Below are positions 6,734 through 13,424 of a DNA stretch of 14,385 bases, in pieces. Below the pieces are notes generated by a model. That model saw nothing but the letters and a program-made list of their open reading frames with translations, did no database searches and had not been told where the DNA came from. Position 1 is the stretch's first letter; each line of letters starts with the position of its first letter. Both the position numbers and the translations under genes were made by a program. Source of the DNA: JBPYCR01 sp051846935 (GTDB lineage Bacteria > Bacillota > Bacilli > Bacillales > Amphibacillaceae); contig NZ_JBPYCS010000044.1 in assembly GCF_051846935.1 (NCBI RefSeq), positions 1 through 14,385 of the forward strand. Reading direction: 5' to 3'.

Positions 6734-8569
6734 TTAAGATCCCTTCACGGCCAATAGTGTCTTTTCCATAAAGACGATTTTCATTAATTCATTTTTTAAA
6801 TCGTCTGGTGCGTATGTATGGAAATGTTCGATGAGTCGATACACAACGTCCGCGTCTATTTCAACCGTTCGTCCGACATAGATTTTTTCGTACACCTCTC
6901 CTGGTAAGATCTCATTCGCTCCGAGCAGCTCTTCGTACATTTTTTCGCCTGGGCGAATGCCAGCGTATTGGATCCCGATTTCTTCTTCTGTGTAGCCGGA
7001 TAATTGGATTAGATTTCGTGCTAAGTCAACAATTTTTACGGGTTCACCCATATCGAGGACAAATATTTCGCCCCCGTTGGCGAGTGTGCCTGCTTGAATG
7101 ACAAGTCTCGATGCTTCTGGGATCGTCATAAAGTAGCGGGTCATTTCTGGATGGGTAACCGTTACTGGCCCGCCGCGCGCAATTTGTTGTTTAAATAAAG
7201 GAATAACACTGCCGCGGCTGCCGAGTACATTGCCAAAGCGGACGGCGACAAAGTTTGTTTTGCTACGTTTTGCCATCGTTTGAATAACCATTTCGGCAAT
7301 CCGCTTTGTTGCTCCCATTACATTTGTAGGGTTTACTGCTTTATCCGTAGAAACAAGGACGAACGTGTCGACACCATATTCGTCTGCTGCTTCGGCCATA
7401 TTTTTCGTTCCGATAATATTGTTTTTTACCGCTTCATGTGGGTTGTATTCCATTAGTGGTACGTGTTTATGTGCTGCTGCATGATATATAATTGCTGGTT
7501 CGTGAGCTGCAACGATTTCTCGCATACGCGTGCGATCTTTTACATCGGCAATTATTGGAATGATTTCAACGTCTGTCTGTTTATATACTTCGTGTAATTC
7601 CAAATGAATGGTATAAATGCTATGTTCCCCGTGGCCAAGAAGCACGAGTTTTTTCGGTGTAAAGCGCATAAGCTGTCTGCACAATTCAGATCCTATTGAT
7701 CCACCCGCCCCGGTCACGAGAACCGTTTTGTCGGTCACTTCGCCTTGAATTGCTTGAATATCTAATTCGACTGGCTCACGTCCTAGTAAGTCTTCTACTT
7801 CGACATTTTTCAGATGACTGACAGATACCTTCCCCGTCATTAAGTCCTCAATCTTAGGAATCATCTGTACTTTCACTTTTGTTTTGTTGCATTCGGCAAC
7901 GATTTTATTTAATTCCCCATTTCTCAAGGATGGAATGGCGATGACGATATGCTCGATTTGCTCTTTTATGACGATCTTTGGAATATCCTTTACTTTACCA
8001 AGCACGGGCAAATTATAGAGCTGCATCCGTTGCTTTGCCAAGTCATCATCGATAAATCCGATAGGGTGAAGTTCCGATTGGTTGTGATTATTGTTTAACT
8101 GTCGGACAATCATCGCGCCAGCATCCCCTGCTCCAATGATCAACGTCCGTTTTTTCTTCGCAGTTTGTTTCATGTATCGATCTCTGTAAATACGCCATAC
8201 GAAGCGCGATCCACCGATTAAAATAATATGGAGCATCCACGTTACGAGAAGTGCTCGTTTATAAATAGCAAAATCATTAATGAAAAATTGTATAATTCCA
8301 GTTGAAATGATTGATAATGTGATGGCTTGTACAATGGCGGTTAGCTCGCCAACGCTCGCATAGGCCCATACTTTATTGTACAGCTTGTACAATACCGCAT
8401 AAATATGATGGAAAACTAAAAGTACGAGGGCGCTGACGATAATTACAGGCATATGTAGGTTAGTAAAGTCCATACTCGGGTATACGACCCAAGAAGCTAT
8501 GAATATAGCGGTACTGACGGTGAGTGAATCGAGTATAATGAGTAACGCCAGGCGTGTTCGATAAGCCAT
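6734..8569 (-). CDS. Membrane UDP-GlcNAc 4,6-dehydratase (CapD/PglF/WbpM type)
   Basis: Converts a UDP-HexNAc, usually UDP-GlcNAc, to the UDP-4-keto-6-deoxy sugar at the inner membrane face. The 611-residue protein has four predicted membrane segments within residues 7-125, a first Rossmann-like domain with GAGDAG at 146-151, and a C-terminal short-chain dehydrogenase domain with GAGGSIG at 287-293. The active-site region reads STDK at 407-410 and MGATK at 418-422, so Met replaces the usual catalytic Tyr, as is characteristic of this family. The start is the ATG at 8569 because AGGGAGG precedes it by 9 bases and the first membrane helix follows at once; a longer in-frame GTG start at 8665 would add 32 polar residues with no clear ribosome site. 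Together with CapM- and CapN-like genes this suggests a FucNAc-type initiating sugar. Confidence 0.93.
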   Translation of the reverse strand: MAYRTRLALLIILDSLTVSTAIFIASWVVYPSMDFTNLHMPVIIVSALVLLVFHHIYAVLYKLYNKVWAYASVGELTAIVQAITLSIISTGIIQFFINDFAIYKRALLVTWMLHIILIGGSRFVWRIYRDRYMKQTAKKKRTLIIGAGDAGAMIVRQLNNNHNQSELHPIGFIDDDLAKQRMQLYNLPVLGKVKDIPKIVIKEQIEHIVIAIPSLRNGELNKIVAECNKTKVKVQMIPKIEDLMTGKVSVSHLKNVEVEDLLGREPVELDIQAIQGEVTDKTVLVTGAGGSIGSELCRQLMRFTPKKLVLLGHGEHSIYTIHLELHEVYKQTDVEIIPIIADVKDRTRMREIVAAHEPAIIYHAAAHKHVPLMEYNPHEAVKNNIIGTKNMAEAADEYGVDTFVLVSTDKAVNPTNVMGATKRIAEMVIQTMAKRSKTNFVAVRFGNVLGSRGSVIPLFKQQIARGGPVTVTHPEMTRYFMTIPEASRLVIQAGTLANGGEIFVLDMGEPVKIVDLARNLIQLSGYTEEEIGIQYAGIRPGEKMYEELLGANEILPGEVYEKIYVGRTVEIDADVVYRLIEHFHTYAPDDLKNELMKIVFMEKTLLAVKGS

Positions 8570-8667
8570 GTTTTTACGCCTCCCTTCTGTGCCTATCACT
8601 ATGTGTCTCGTTGATTGTATGTGTCGATGTGTCAGAAATAAAGAAAAGACATTCCCCAGCTTCACAT

Positions 8668-8696
8668 CTATTACAATCTATGACAAATTTTAACAA
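8668..8696 (-). promoter_or_regulatory. Weak sigma-A-like promoter candidate ahead of the dehydratase gene
   Basis: TTGTTA (8696-8691) and TAATAG (8673-8668) are separated by 17 bases on the minus strand, about 100 bases upstream of the ATG. Both boxes deviate from consensus, so this is only a candidate; the gene may also be read from upstream. Confidence 0.25.
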
Positions 8697-8739
8697 TCAG
8701 ATAAGACTATCTTACTATGATCACGGTCATAAAATAAGT

Positions 8740-8759
8740 GACTTTTGGAAATAAAAGTC
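8740..8759 (-). terminator. Hairpin after the regulator gene, possible weak terminator
   Basis: GACTTTT (8740-8746) pairs with AAAAGTC (8753-8759) around a six-base loop, about 48 bases downstream of the LuxR-type gene stop. The next bases in the transcript are ACTTATTTTATG, a broken T-rich stretch, so termination would be partial at best. Confidence 0.35.
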
Positions 8760-8806
8760 ATAGTTTGTAGTTAATTGGAGCCATTTTTTTATAAAAGAAA
8801 TAAATT

Positions 8807-9493
8807 TTATAGGGCTTTTATCGTTTCTAGTTCACGATAAGTACTTAAGTCCTGTAAATAGGCGATTAGCTCATGTCGATTGTAGAATCTAAACGTGCTA
8901 TATAATTCACTTACATAATTTTTGATTGTACCTTCTGTTAAATGAAGCGCTTGGGCAATTTCTCGATTTGTCTTCCGCTTTATTAAATGGCTCGCTACAT
9001 CTAGCTCTCTGTCTGTTAGATGAATTCCGCGGTTTTCCAGTTGCGTCTGTAATATATCCTTTCGACTGCAGCGATACCGCACAATCTTTTCTGCCAATAT
9101 ACGCGCCGCTTCCCCAGAAATCACAAATTCATCTGCCGCTGCATTGCGAATGGCTTCAATGACACTCTCCGCTGACGCATTCGTTAATAGAAAGCCTTTA
9201 GCTCCTGCAAGCACACCTGCTACAACGTGCATCCGCTCGGAATAGTTCGTTAACAGGATAAAGCTTGTTTTGGGGTATTCATTCTTTAATTGCGTTAACA
9301 ATTCGATCCCATTTATCGACTGAAGATGAAGATTCACGATAACGACATCGATCGTATGCTCTTCCATCTGTTCACGGAAGGCTTTCGTCGTTGATACCAT
9401 TCCGATCATCCGAATATCGTCTGTTTTCTCTACAATTGCGCAAATTCCTTCATAATATAGACGCTCCTCATGAACGAACAAAGCATGGATCAT
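8807..9493 (-). CDS. LuxR/NarL-type response regulator with atypical receiver domain
   Basis: A 228-residue DNA-binding regulator. The N-terminal half (about residues 1-115) has the receiver fold and the C-terminal part (about 160-220) carries a LuxR-type helix-turn-helix, seen as LTDRELDVASHLIKRKTN then EIAQALHLTEGTIKNYVSEL. The receiver lacks the phosphorylation chemistry: the phospho-acceptor Asp is Asn (N54, VIVNLHL) and the N-terminal acidic pair is HEE, while T82 and K99 are kept. It is therefore likely to work without phosphorylation or to answer to another signal. Start ATG 9493 is chosen since GAGGAG lies 8 bases upstream; a GTG at 9502 overlaps that site. No histidine kinase gene is adjacent. 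Its place inside the locus suggests control of capsule expression (inference). Confidence 0.9.
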   Translation of the reverse strand: MIHALFVHEERLYYEGICAIVEKTDDIRMIGMVSTTKAFREQMEEHTIDVVIVNLHLQSINGIELLTQLKNEYPKTSFILLTNYSERMHVVAGVLAGAKGFLLTNASAESVIEAIRNAAADEFVISGEAARILAEKIVRYRCSRKDILQTQLENRGIHLTDRELDVASHLIKRKTNREIAQALHLTEGTIKNYVSELYSTFRFYNRHELIAYLQDLSTYRELETIKAL

Positions 9494-9662
9494 AACGAAC
9501 ACTCCTCTTTAATTATCTAAACTTATATTTGAAGAATACGGCTCCTATTTATTAACGGCTTGATTTCCATCTATGTCCGACTATTTATGCGGATAAGAGC
9601 GTGATTCGGAATACCCCATCTTACAAATCGAGCGTGCAGTCTCTCTTTAAGCTATCCTGTTG

Positions 9663-9855
9663 TTTGAAGCATAGGTTATTTCAATTCGTTATGCAATTGT
9701 TGCTCTTTTTTTGACGTGTTGTTTGATGTACAGCTTATTTTTTCCGTCACGTACCTCGTAATCTGTCATTTGAAGCATAGATTATTTCAATTCGTTCAAC
9801 TTCTCATTTCTCCGAACAGCTGCCGTTTAACCGTAGCTGCTTTTATTCGTTATGC
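9663..9855. repeat. Degenerate short repeats upstream of the regulator gene
   Basis: Two 28-bp copies, 9663-9690 and 9769-9796, match at 27 of 28 bases. Two poorer copies begin at 9722 and 9826, so copies start 47-59 bases apart. The 7-mer CCTCGTA also recurs at 9754, 9857 and 9907. The two good copies contain an inverted repeat, TTGAA-N11-TTCAA, of the size of a dimeric regulator site. They lie in the 428-base gap between the cpsB-like and LuxR-type genes, which otherwise holds no credible gene. They may be operators, a decayed tandem repeat, or both. Confidence 0.6.
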
Positions 9856-9921
9856 GCCTCGTACTCATCCTATCCTTCTTTTTCTAATAGACCGACACTA
9901 GCTTAGCCTCGTACTTATGCG

Positions 9922-10686
9922 CTAGAACAAGCCGAGAAACTTTTTCCTTTTCGGTATCAATGGCTCGAAGCGATTCACATTCATATTATCTATAAGCAGG
10001 TGACTGTTTTCCATTAGCATATAGTACGTATCCAGTCCGTACATTTCTTTCACTGCTTGATATGCCTCCTGCAAGCAGAACCCTCTTGTAGTTGTGTTAT
10101 GAGCATCTGATGCAATAAAATGCGTTAAGTTCGACTCAATAAGCTGATGACTAAACTGTTGAGCATGCTTCCCAAACTTTCCAAGCACACTCGCCGCCGT
10201 CACCTGCGTTAACGCGCCATTTCGAACAAAATTGTATAGCTTCATCGGCTCGTCAAGTAACTCTTTATTCCGCTCAGGATGTACAATAACTGGCGTTAAC
10301 CCTGCCACTTGTATATCAAACAGCATTTGCTTTGCATAATGCGGAACAGTGCTTGAAGGGAACTCAATAAGAACGTATTTCGAATCATTTACCGAGTAAA
10401 TTTCTCCTTTATCCATATCCTCAAAAACATCCCCATTGATCCGTAGCTCATGCCCCCCAAAAACCGTTAACGGTATGTTTTCCTTTTTTAACAAGGCACG
10501 CAAAAACGTAAGATGCTTTTGCACCTTTGACCGCTCATTTTCATACCTTCCATTTTTATGATGCGGGGTAGCAACGACTGTATGTATCCCCTGCTCTACC
10601 GCAGCTTTCGCCATCGCCAAACTGTCCAGTTCAGTCCGCGCCCCGTCATCTACACCAGGCAAAATATGACAATGTATATCAATCAT
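9922..10686 (-). CDS. Protein-tyrosine phosphatase of the PHP family (CpsB/YwqE)
   Basis: Manganese-dependent phosphatase that removes phosphate from the C-terminal tyrosines of the CpsD-type kinase and so resets the polymer assembly cycle. The 254-residue length equals that of Bacillus subtilis YwqE. PHP metal ligands are seen in IDIHCHILPGVDDGA (residues 2-16), ATPHH near 40, HPER in the middle and SDAHN toward the C-terminus. Start ATG 10686 is preferred, with AAAGGGTG 8 bases upstream; an in-frame ATG at 10713 would add nine residues before the conserved start. In related loci this gene normally follows cpsD directly; here 2 kb of other DNA separates them, so it probably needs its own promoter or long readthrough. 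Confidence 0.94.
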   Translation of the reverse strand: MIDIHCHILPGVDDGARTELDSLAMAKAAVEQGIHTVVATPHHKNGRYENERSKVQKHLTFLRALLKKENIPLTVFGGHELRINGDVFEDMDKGEIYSVNDSKYVLIEFPSSTVPHYAKQMLFDIQVAGLTPVIVHPERNKELLDEPMKLYNFVRNGALTQVTAASVLGKFGKHAQQFSHQLIESNLTHFIASDAHNTTTRGFCLQEAYQAVKEMYGLDTYYMLMENSHLLIDNMNVNRFEPLIPKRKKFLGLF

Positions 10687-10851
10687 GCACTCCACACCCT
10701 TTACCTTTTCCATTCAATGTTTATAAAATATACAACATCCAGCCTAACCGTAAGCCATTAGTCCTATTTTTCTAAAAACCAATCATTTACAGATGAATTG
10801 ATAAGCACTGGTTCAACGGTTCAACTGCTGTCTTGCCATAATAAATGTAAC

Positions 10852-10871
10852 TGCAATGCAAATGCATTGCA
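10852..10871. promoter_or_regulatory. 20-bp palindrome upstream of the phosphatase gene
   Basis: TGCAATGCA and TGCATTGCA form perfect 9-bp arms around a 2-bp centre, 166 bases upstream of the cpsB-like start. Symmetry and position suggest an operator for a dimeric regulator. A tandem pair of GGTTCAAC (10810-10825) lies nearby. The rest of the 371-base gap (10687-11057) is AT-rich and shows no gene. Confidence 0.4.
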
Positions 10872-11057
10872 TTCAACTAGTAGTGGAAAAAACATTTTTT
10901 AATAATAGATTAAAATTCATGTCGAATAAAGTGGGCAATGTGTAAATAAATGCCACTATATGTAACTAGTATATCAAACTGTATAAGATTATAAAGGCAC
11001 TATTTTATAAATAACTAACATTATGAAAGTTTCAATACATTTCTTACGTCCACACAC

Positions 11058-11238
11058 GAGCGTGGGGGAGCAATTTGCGAGCACGGAATACACGTTTGCG
11101 AGCGTGGGAACAACTTTTATGAGCGCGAAACGCACATTTACGAGCGCGAGAACCACATTCAGGAGCGCGGAATACACGGTTGCGAGCGTGCGGGTGCACT
11201 TTGCGAGCGTGCGGAGACAATTTACGAGCGTGGGCTAG
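11058..11238. repeat. 21-bp tandem repeat array 1
   Basis: Eight full units and one partial unit follow each other in an exact 21-bp register, starting at 11058, 11079, 11100, 11121, 11142, 11163, 11184, 11205 and 11226. Each unit opens with GAGCGCG, GAGCGTG or GAGCACG, followed by 14 bases that vary among a few related words (for example GAATACACG then TTTGC). The array is strikingly GC-rich in AT-rich surroundings. Because 21 is a multiple of three, both strands stay open in several frames with heptad-like peptides, but no frame has a ribosome site or believable protein. It is the same family as the array at 12435-12728. Confidence 0.93.
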
Positions 11239-11358
11239 AATTCACTACTTAATTTTCATGTATGATCTTCTACAAAGAATGTATATATCAAAAACGGATA
11301 CTTTTTACGATTTCCTTTATAATGAAATAGTGCTATTTCCTCATAATAATCATAATTA

Positions 11359-11387
11359 TTGCCAAAAACATAGAACTATTGTACTAT
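11359..11387 (+). promoter_or_regulatory. Candidate promoter for the small plus-strand genes
   Basis: TTGCCA (11359-11364) and TACTAT (11382-11387) are separated by 17 bases, matching sigma-A boxes at 5 of 6 and 4 of 6. It lies about 120 bases ahead of the first small gene. The 270-base stretch 11239-11508 is very AT-rich and shows nothing else. Confidence 0.35.
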
Positions 11388-11508
11388 TTAAAACTAATAT
11401 ATTACAAACTATTAAATTATAAATCTTTAATTGCTACAACGTATAGTGAATGAATTTAAATTATTAGTAAGAAAAACGATCGCATCTTTGAATGAAGGGA
11501 GCTAACGT

Positions 11509-11769
11509 ATGATAAAATTTGCGTTTTATTTAGAGGGGATTGATCGAAAGGTTTTTAATATTGATTTGAGCTATCCCGATGAAATAATAATGAAAAGAAG
11601 TATAAAAGAATGCATTCAACTATTGGAAAAAAAGAAGAAAATCACTTTTGAAAGCTACGAGCAGTTATCAACGAACGACGGTTATCGAATATATTTTACA
11701 AAGAAAGAGGGGAATTTTTTCAAGAAAAGGAAAATAACTTATATATATTTTGCCAAAGAAGTTAACTAA
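11509..11769 (+). CDS. Small protein of unknown function
   Basis: An 86-residue protein I do not recognise. It starts with ATG, with AAGGGAG seven bases upstream, a strong ribosome site that makes it a credible gene. It is highly charged and lysine-rich (KKKKI near residue 41, FFKKRK near 71) with alternating hydrophobic strands, and shows no signal peptide or membrane segment. It may be a small mixed alpha/beta soluble domain. It runs opposite to the capsule genes and lies between the two 21-bp repeat arrays together with the next small gene. Codons are AT-rich like those of the glycan cassette. Confidence 0.6.
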   Translation: MIKFAFYLEGIDRKVFNIDLSYPDEIIMKRSIKECIQLLEKKKKITFESYEQLSTNDGYRIYFTKKEGNFFKKRKITYIYFAKEVN

Positions 11770-11803
11770 CGCCTGGAAAGACATCGATCAGCGGGCAATC
11801 ATA

Positions 11804-11824
11804 CCACAGAAAGTCAAGCTGTGG
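11804..11824 (+). terminator. Small hairpin between the two small genes
   Basis: CCACAG (11804-11809) pairs with CTGTGG (11819-11824) around a nine-base loop, followed by AATTTAATTTAT. Six pairs and a broken T-stretch make it a weak terminator or attenuator at most. Confidence 0.3.
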
Positions 11825-11917
11825 AATTTAATTTATAAATAAAAGCAATTGGAAGTATATTTATATTTACTTATTACACAGTATGTTTTTGAACTGCATG
11901 AAAGAGGTGTTGGAGCG

Positions 11918-12127
11918 TTGATTGTGTTTAAAAAGGATGAGCAATTAAGAATTGGAGATATTCCGGCCCGCTTTTTAGCGCAAAATAGTCAAGAGTACTT
12001 ATTTTTTTTATTAAAGGACGATTGGGAAACTGTATATGATGTTATTAGTATCCCAGCAGATCGGTTAATGCAACAAAATATTATACGAACTTCTCACAAT
12101 ATTTTTTTAAAACAAAAAGGTAGTTAA
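11918..12127 (+). CDS. Small protein of unknown function, start uncertain
   Basis: A plus-strand frame codes for about 69 residues from TTG 11918 (or 67 from GTG 11924), running LIVFKKDEQLRIGDIPARF and ending FLKQKGS. AGAGGTG is 8 bases before the TTG and GGAG is 8 bases before the GTG, so either could be used. The frame is open further up to a TTG at 11849, and those 23 codons (VYLYLLITQYVFELHERGVG) look protein-like but lack a good ribosome site. This leaves open a longer N-terminus or an older, truncated gene. No family recognised; no membrane segment in the shorter form. It may share a transcript with the gene upstream and ends about 190 bases before a strong hairpin. Confidence 0.5.
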   Translation: MIVFKKDEQLRIGDIPARFLAQNSQEYLFFLLKDDWETVYDVISIPADRLMQQNIIRTSHNIFLKQKGS

Positions 12128-12318
12128 TAACTTCTTTAAAAGAAAGATGATTAATAAACCAAGAATTTTAAAGCTGAGTTGGTTGGTAATATATGATTTA
12201 AAATCCAATCGGTTGCTTACCGGCAGTACCGGCTACAGAAAGCTTACAGCACTTGCAATTTACAGTACACATGCTAACCCCAAAAAAACAAACGCTATGT
12301 TCTAATTTATTCACTACA

Positions 12319-12362
12319 AAATATTAATGAGCCTATCGAAACTGATGGGCTCATTAATATTT
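12319..12362. terminator. Strong hairpin, probable bidirectional terminator
   Basis: Fifteen perfect base pairs (12319-12333 with 12348-12362, GAGCC/GGCTC at the top of an AT-rich stem) continue with a T-G and three more pairs to a six-base loop (GAAACT), about 19 pairs in all. The lower stem supplies A and T runs on both sides. It lies between the convergent small plus-strand genes and the cpsD-like gene, where a two-way terminator is expected. The rest of 12128-12434 shows no gene. Confidence 0.7.
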
Positions 12363-12434
12363 CTCTCCAACAATTATTAAGTTCACTGGTGAACCGTGCA
12401 TTGCCGCGGATACATAACAGGAATCATTTTTTAC

Positions 12435-12728
12435 GAGCGCAGGAGCCTCACTCTCGAACATGAAACGCACGGTTGCGAGCGCGGGAGCCTCATTCTCGAG
12501 CGCGAAACGCATGTTTGCGAGCGCGGGAGCCTCATTCTCGAGCGCGGAACGCACGGTTGCGAGCGCGGGAGCCTCATTCTCGAGCGCGAAACGCATGTTT
12601 ACGAGCGCGGGAACAACATTTATGAGCGCGAAACGCATGTTTGCGAGCGCGGGAGCCTCATTCTCGAGCGCGGAACGCACGGTTGCGAGCGCGGGAGCCT
12701 CATTCTCGAGCGCGGAATACACGTTTTA
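12435..12728. repeat. 21-bp tandem repeat array 2, abutting the kinase stop codon
   Basis: Fourteen units of exactly 21 bp fill 294 bases without an indel. Most units open with GAGCGCG. Two unit types largely alternate, one continuing GGAGCCTCATTCTC and the other RAACGCAYGKTTGC, giving a 42-bp higher-order period, with the alternation broken around 12603-12644. The last unit, GAGCGCGGAATACACG then TTTTA, ends precisely on the stop codon of the cpsD-like gene (12726-12728 on the minus strand). The array would be transcribed as the 3' untranslated region of the kinase message. It is GC-rich and shares unit words with array 1, about 1.2 kb away. Confidence 0.95.
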
Positions 12729-13424
12729 GTTTTGACCGTAATAATAGTAATAATTTGATTTTGCTTTATCTCGATCATTTAATACTACTCCGAGTAGCTT
12801 CCCTCTTGCTCCTTCTAGAATTTCTTTTGATTTTTCTGCAGCTTCGTATTCGGTCACGTTGCTGCGTACGATTAGCAGCGACCCATCAACAATATTTGCT
12901 AATATTTGCGCGTCGGCGACTGCTAGTACAGGTGGTGTATCAAAAATAACAACGTCATAAAGCTCTTTTGCCTGCGAGAGTAGCGCTTGCATTTTCTTGG
13001 AGGCGAGCAGCTCTGATGGATTCGGTGGAATCGGTCCGCATGAAATGACATCGAGATTTTCAACGTCGGAAGATACAATTGCATCCTCCAGCGTGCTTTC
13101 CCCGACAAGAATATTACTTAACCCGCGTAAATTATCTAACCGAAACGTATAGTGGACGGTAGGCTTGCGGAGGTCGGCGTCAATTAACAATGTCTTTTTA
13201 CCTTGCTGGGCATACGTTACAGCCAAGTTTGCCACGGTCATTGATTTTCCTGCGGCAGGCTCTGAGGAAGTAACTAAAAATGCTTGCAGTTCGTCATCGA
13301 CCGCTGCGAATTGCAAGTTTGTTCGAATCGTCCGGTACTGCTCGGATATAGGCGAACGTGGATTTAGCTTTGTAATTAAATGTCTCATTTTGCTATTTCT
13401 AGATTGTTTTTTTCTGCGCACCAT
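12726..13424 (-). CDS. Tyrosine-protein kinase of the BY-kinase family (CpsD/YwqD)
   Basis: Cytoplasmic autophosphorylating kinase that works with the CpsC-type membrane adaptor to steer capsule assembly. The 232-residue protein has a variant Walker A at residues 54-61 (SEPAAGKS), Walker A' at 79-88 (LLIDADLRKP), Walker B at 158-164 (VVIFDTP) and a C-terminal tyrosine cluster, YYYYY at 225-229, the autophosphorylation site. The oligomerisation motif region ISEQYRTIRTNLQF is at 26-39. Start ATG 13424 has GAGGTG about 6 bases upstream. The gene overlaps the end of cpsC by 26 bases, so the two are likely co-translated. Directly after the stop lies a tandem repeat array rather than the phosphatase gene usual in related loci. 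Confidence 0.95.
   Translation of the reverse strand: MVRRKKQSRNSKMRHLITKLNPRSPISEQYRTIRTNLQFAAVDDELQAFLVTSSEPAAGKSMTVANLAVTYAQQGKKTLLIDADLRKPTVHYTFRLDNLRGLSNILVGESTLEDAIVSSDVENLDVISCGPIPPNPSELLASKKMQALLSQAKELYDVVIFDTPPVLAVADAQILANIVDGSLLIVRSNVTEYEAAEKSKEILEGARGKLLGVVLNDRDKAKSNYYYYYGQN

Noticed and set aside
10989..11238. Open frames through array 1 on both strands
   Set aside because: Same reason: they are products of the 21-bp period, with no start signals and no common protein outside the repeat.
11849..12127. Second small gene as a diadenylate cyclase (DAC) fragment because of ERGVGALIVF
   Set aside because: The rest of the protein lacks the DGA and RHR motifs of DAC domains; the short resemblance is likely chance.
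12354..12722. Long open frames through the 21-bp array on both strands, giving heptad-repeat proteins (for example NEAPALATVRSALE on the minus strand)
   Set aside because: A 21-bp unit without in-frame stops leaves several frames open automatically. None has a ribosome site, several frames are open at once, and the minus-strand frame begins within the array just past the kinase stop.
11058..12728. CRISPR arrays
   Set aside because: The constant part is only about 7 bases, the period is 21 bp, and the variable parts are a few recurring words rather than unique spacers; no cas genes are present.
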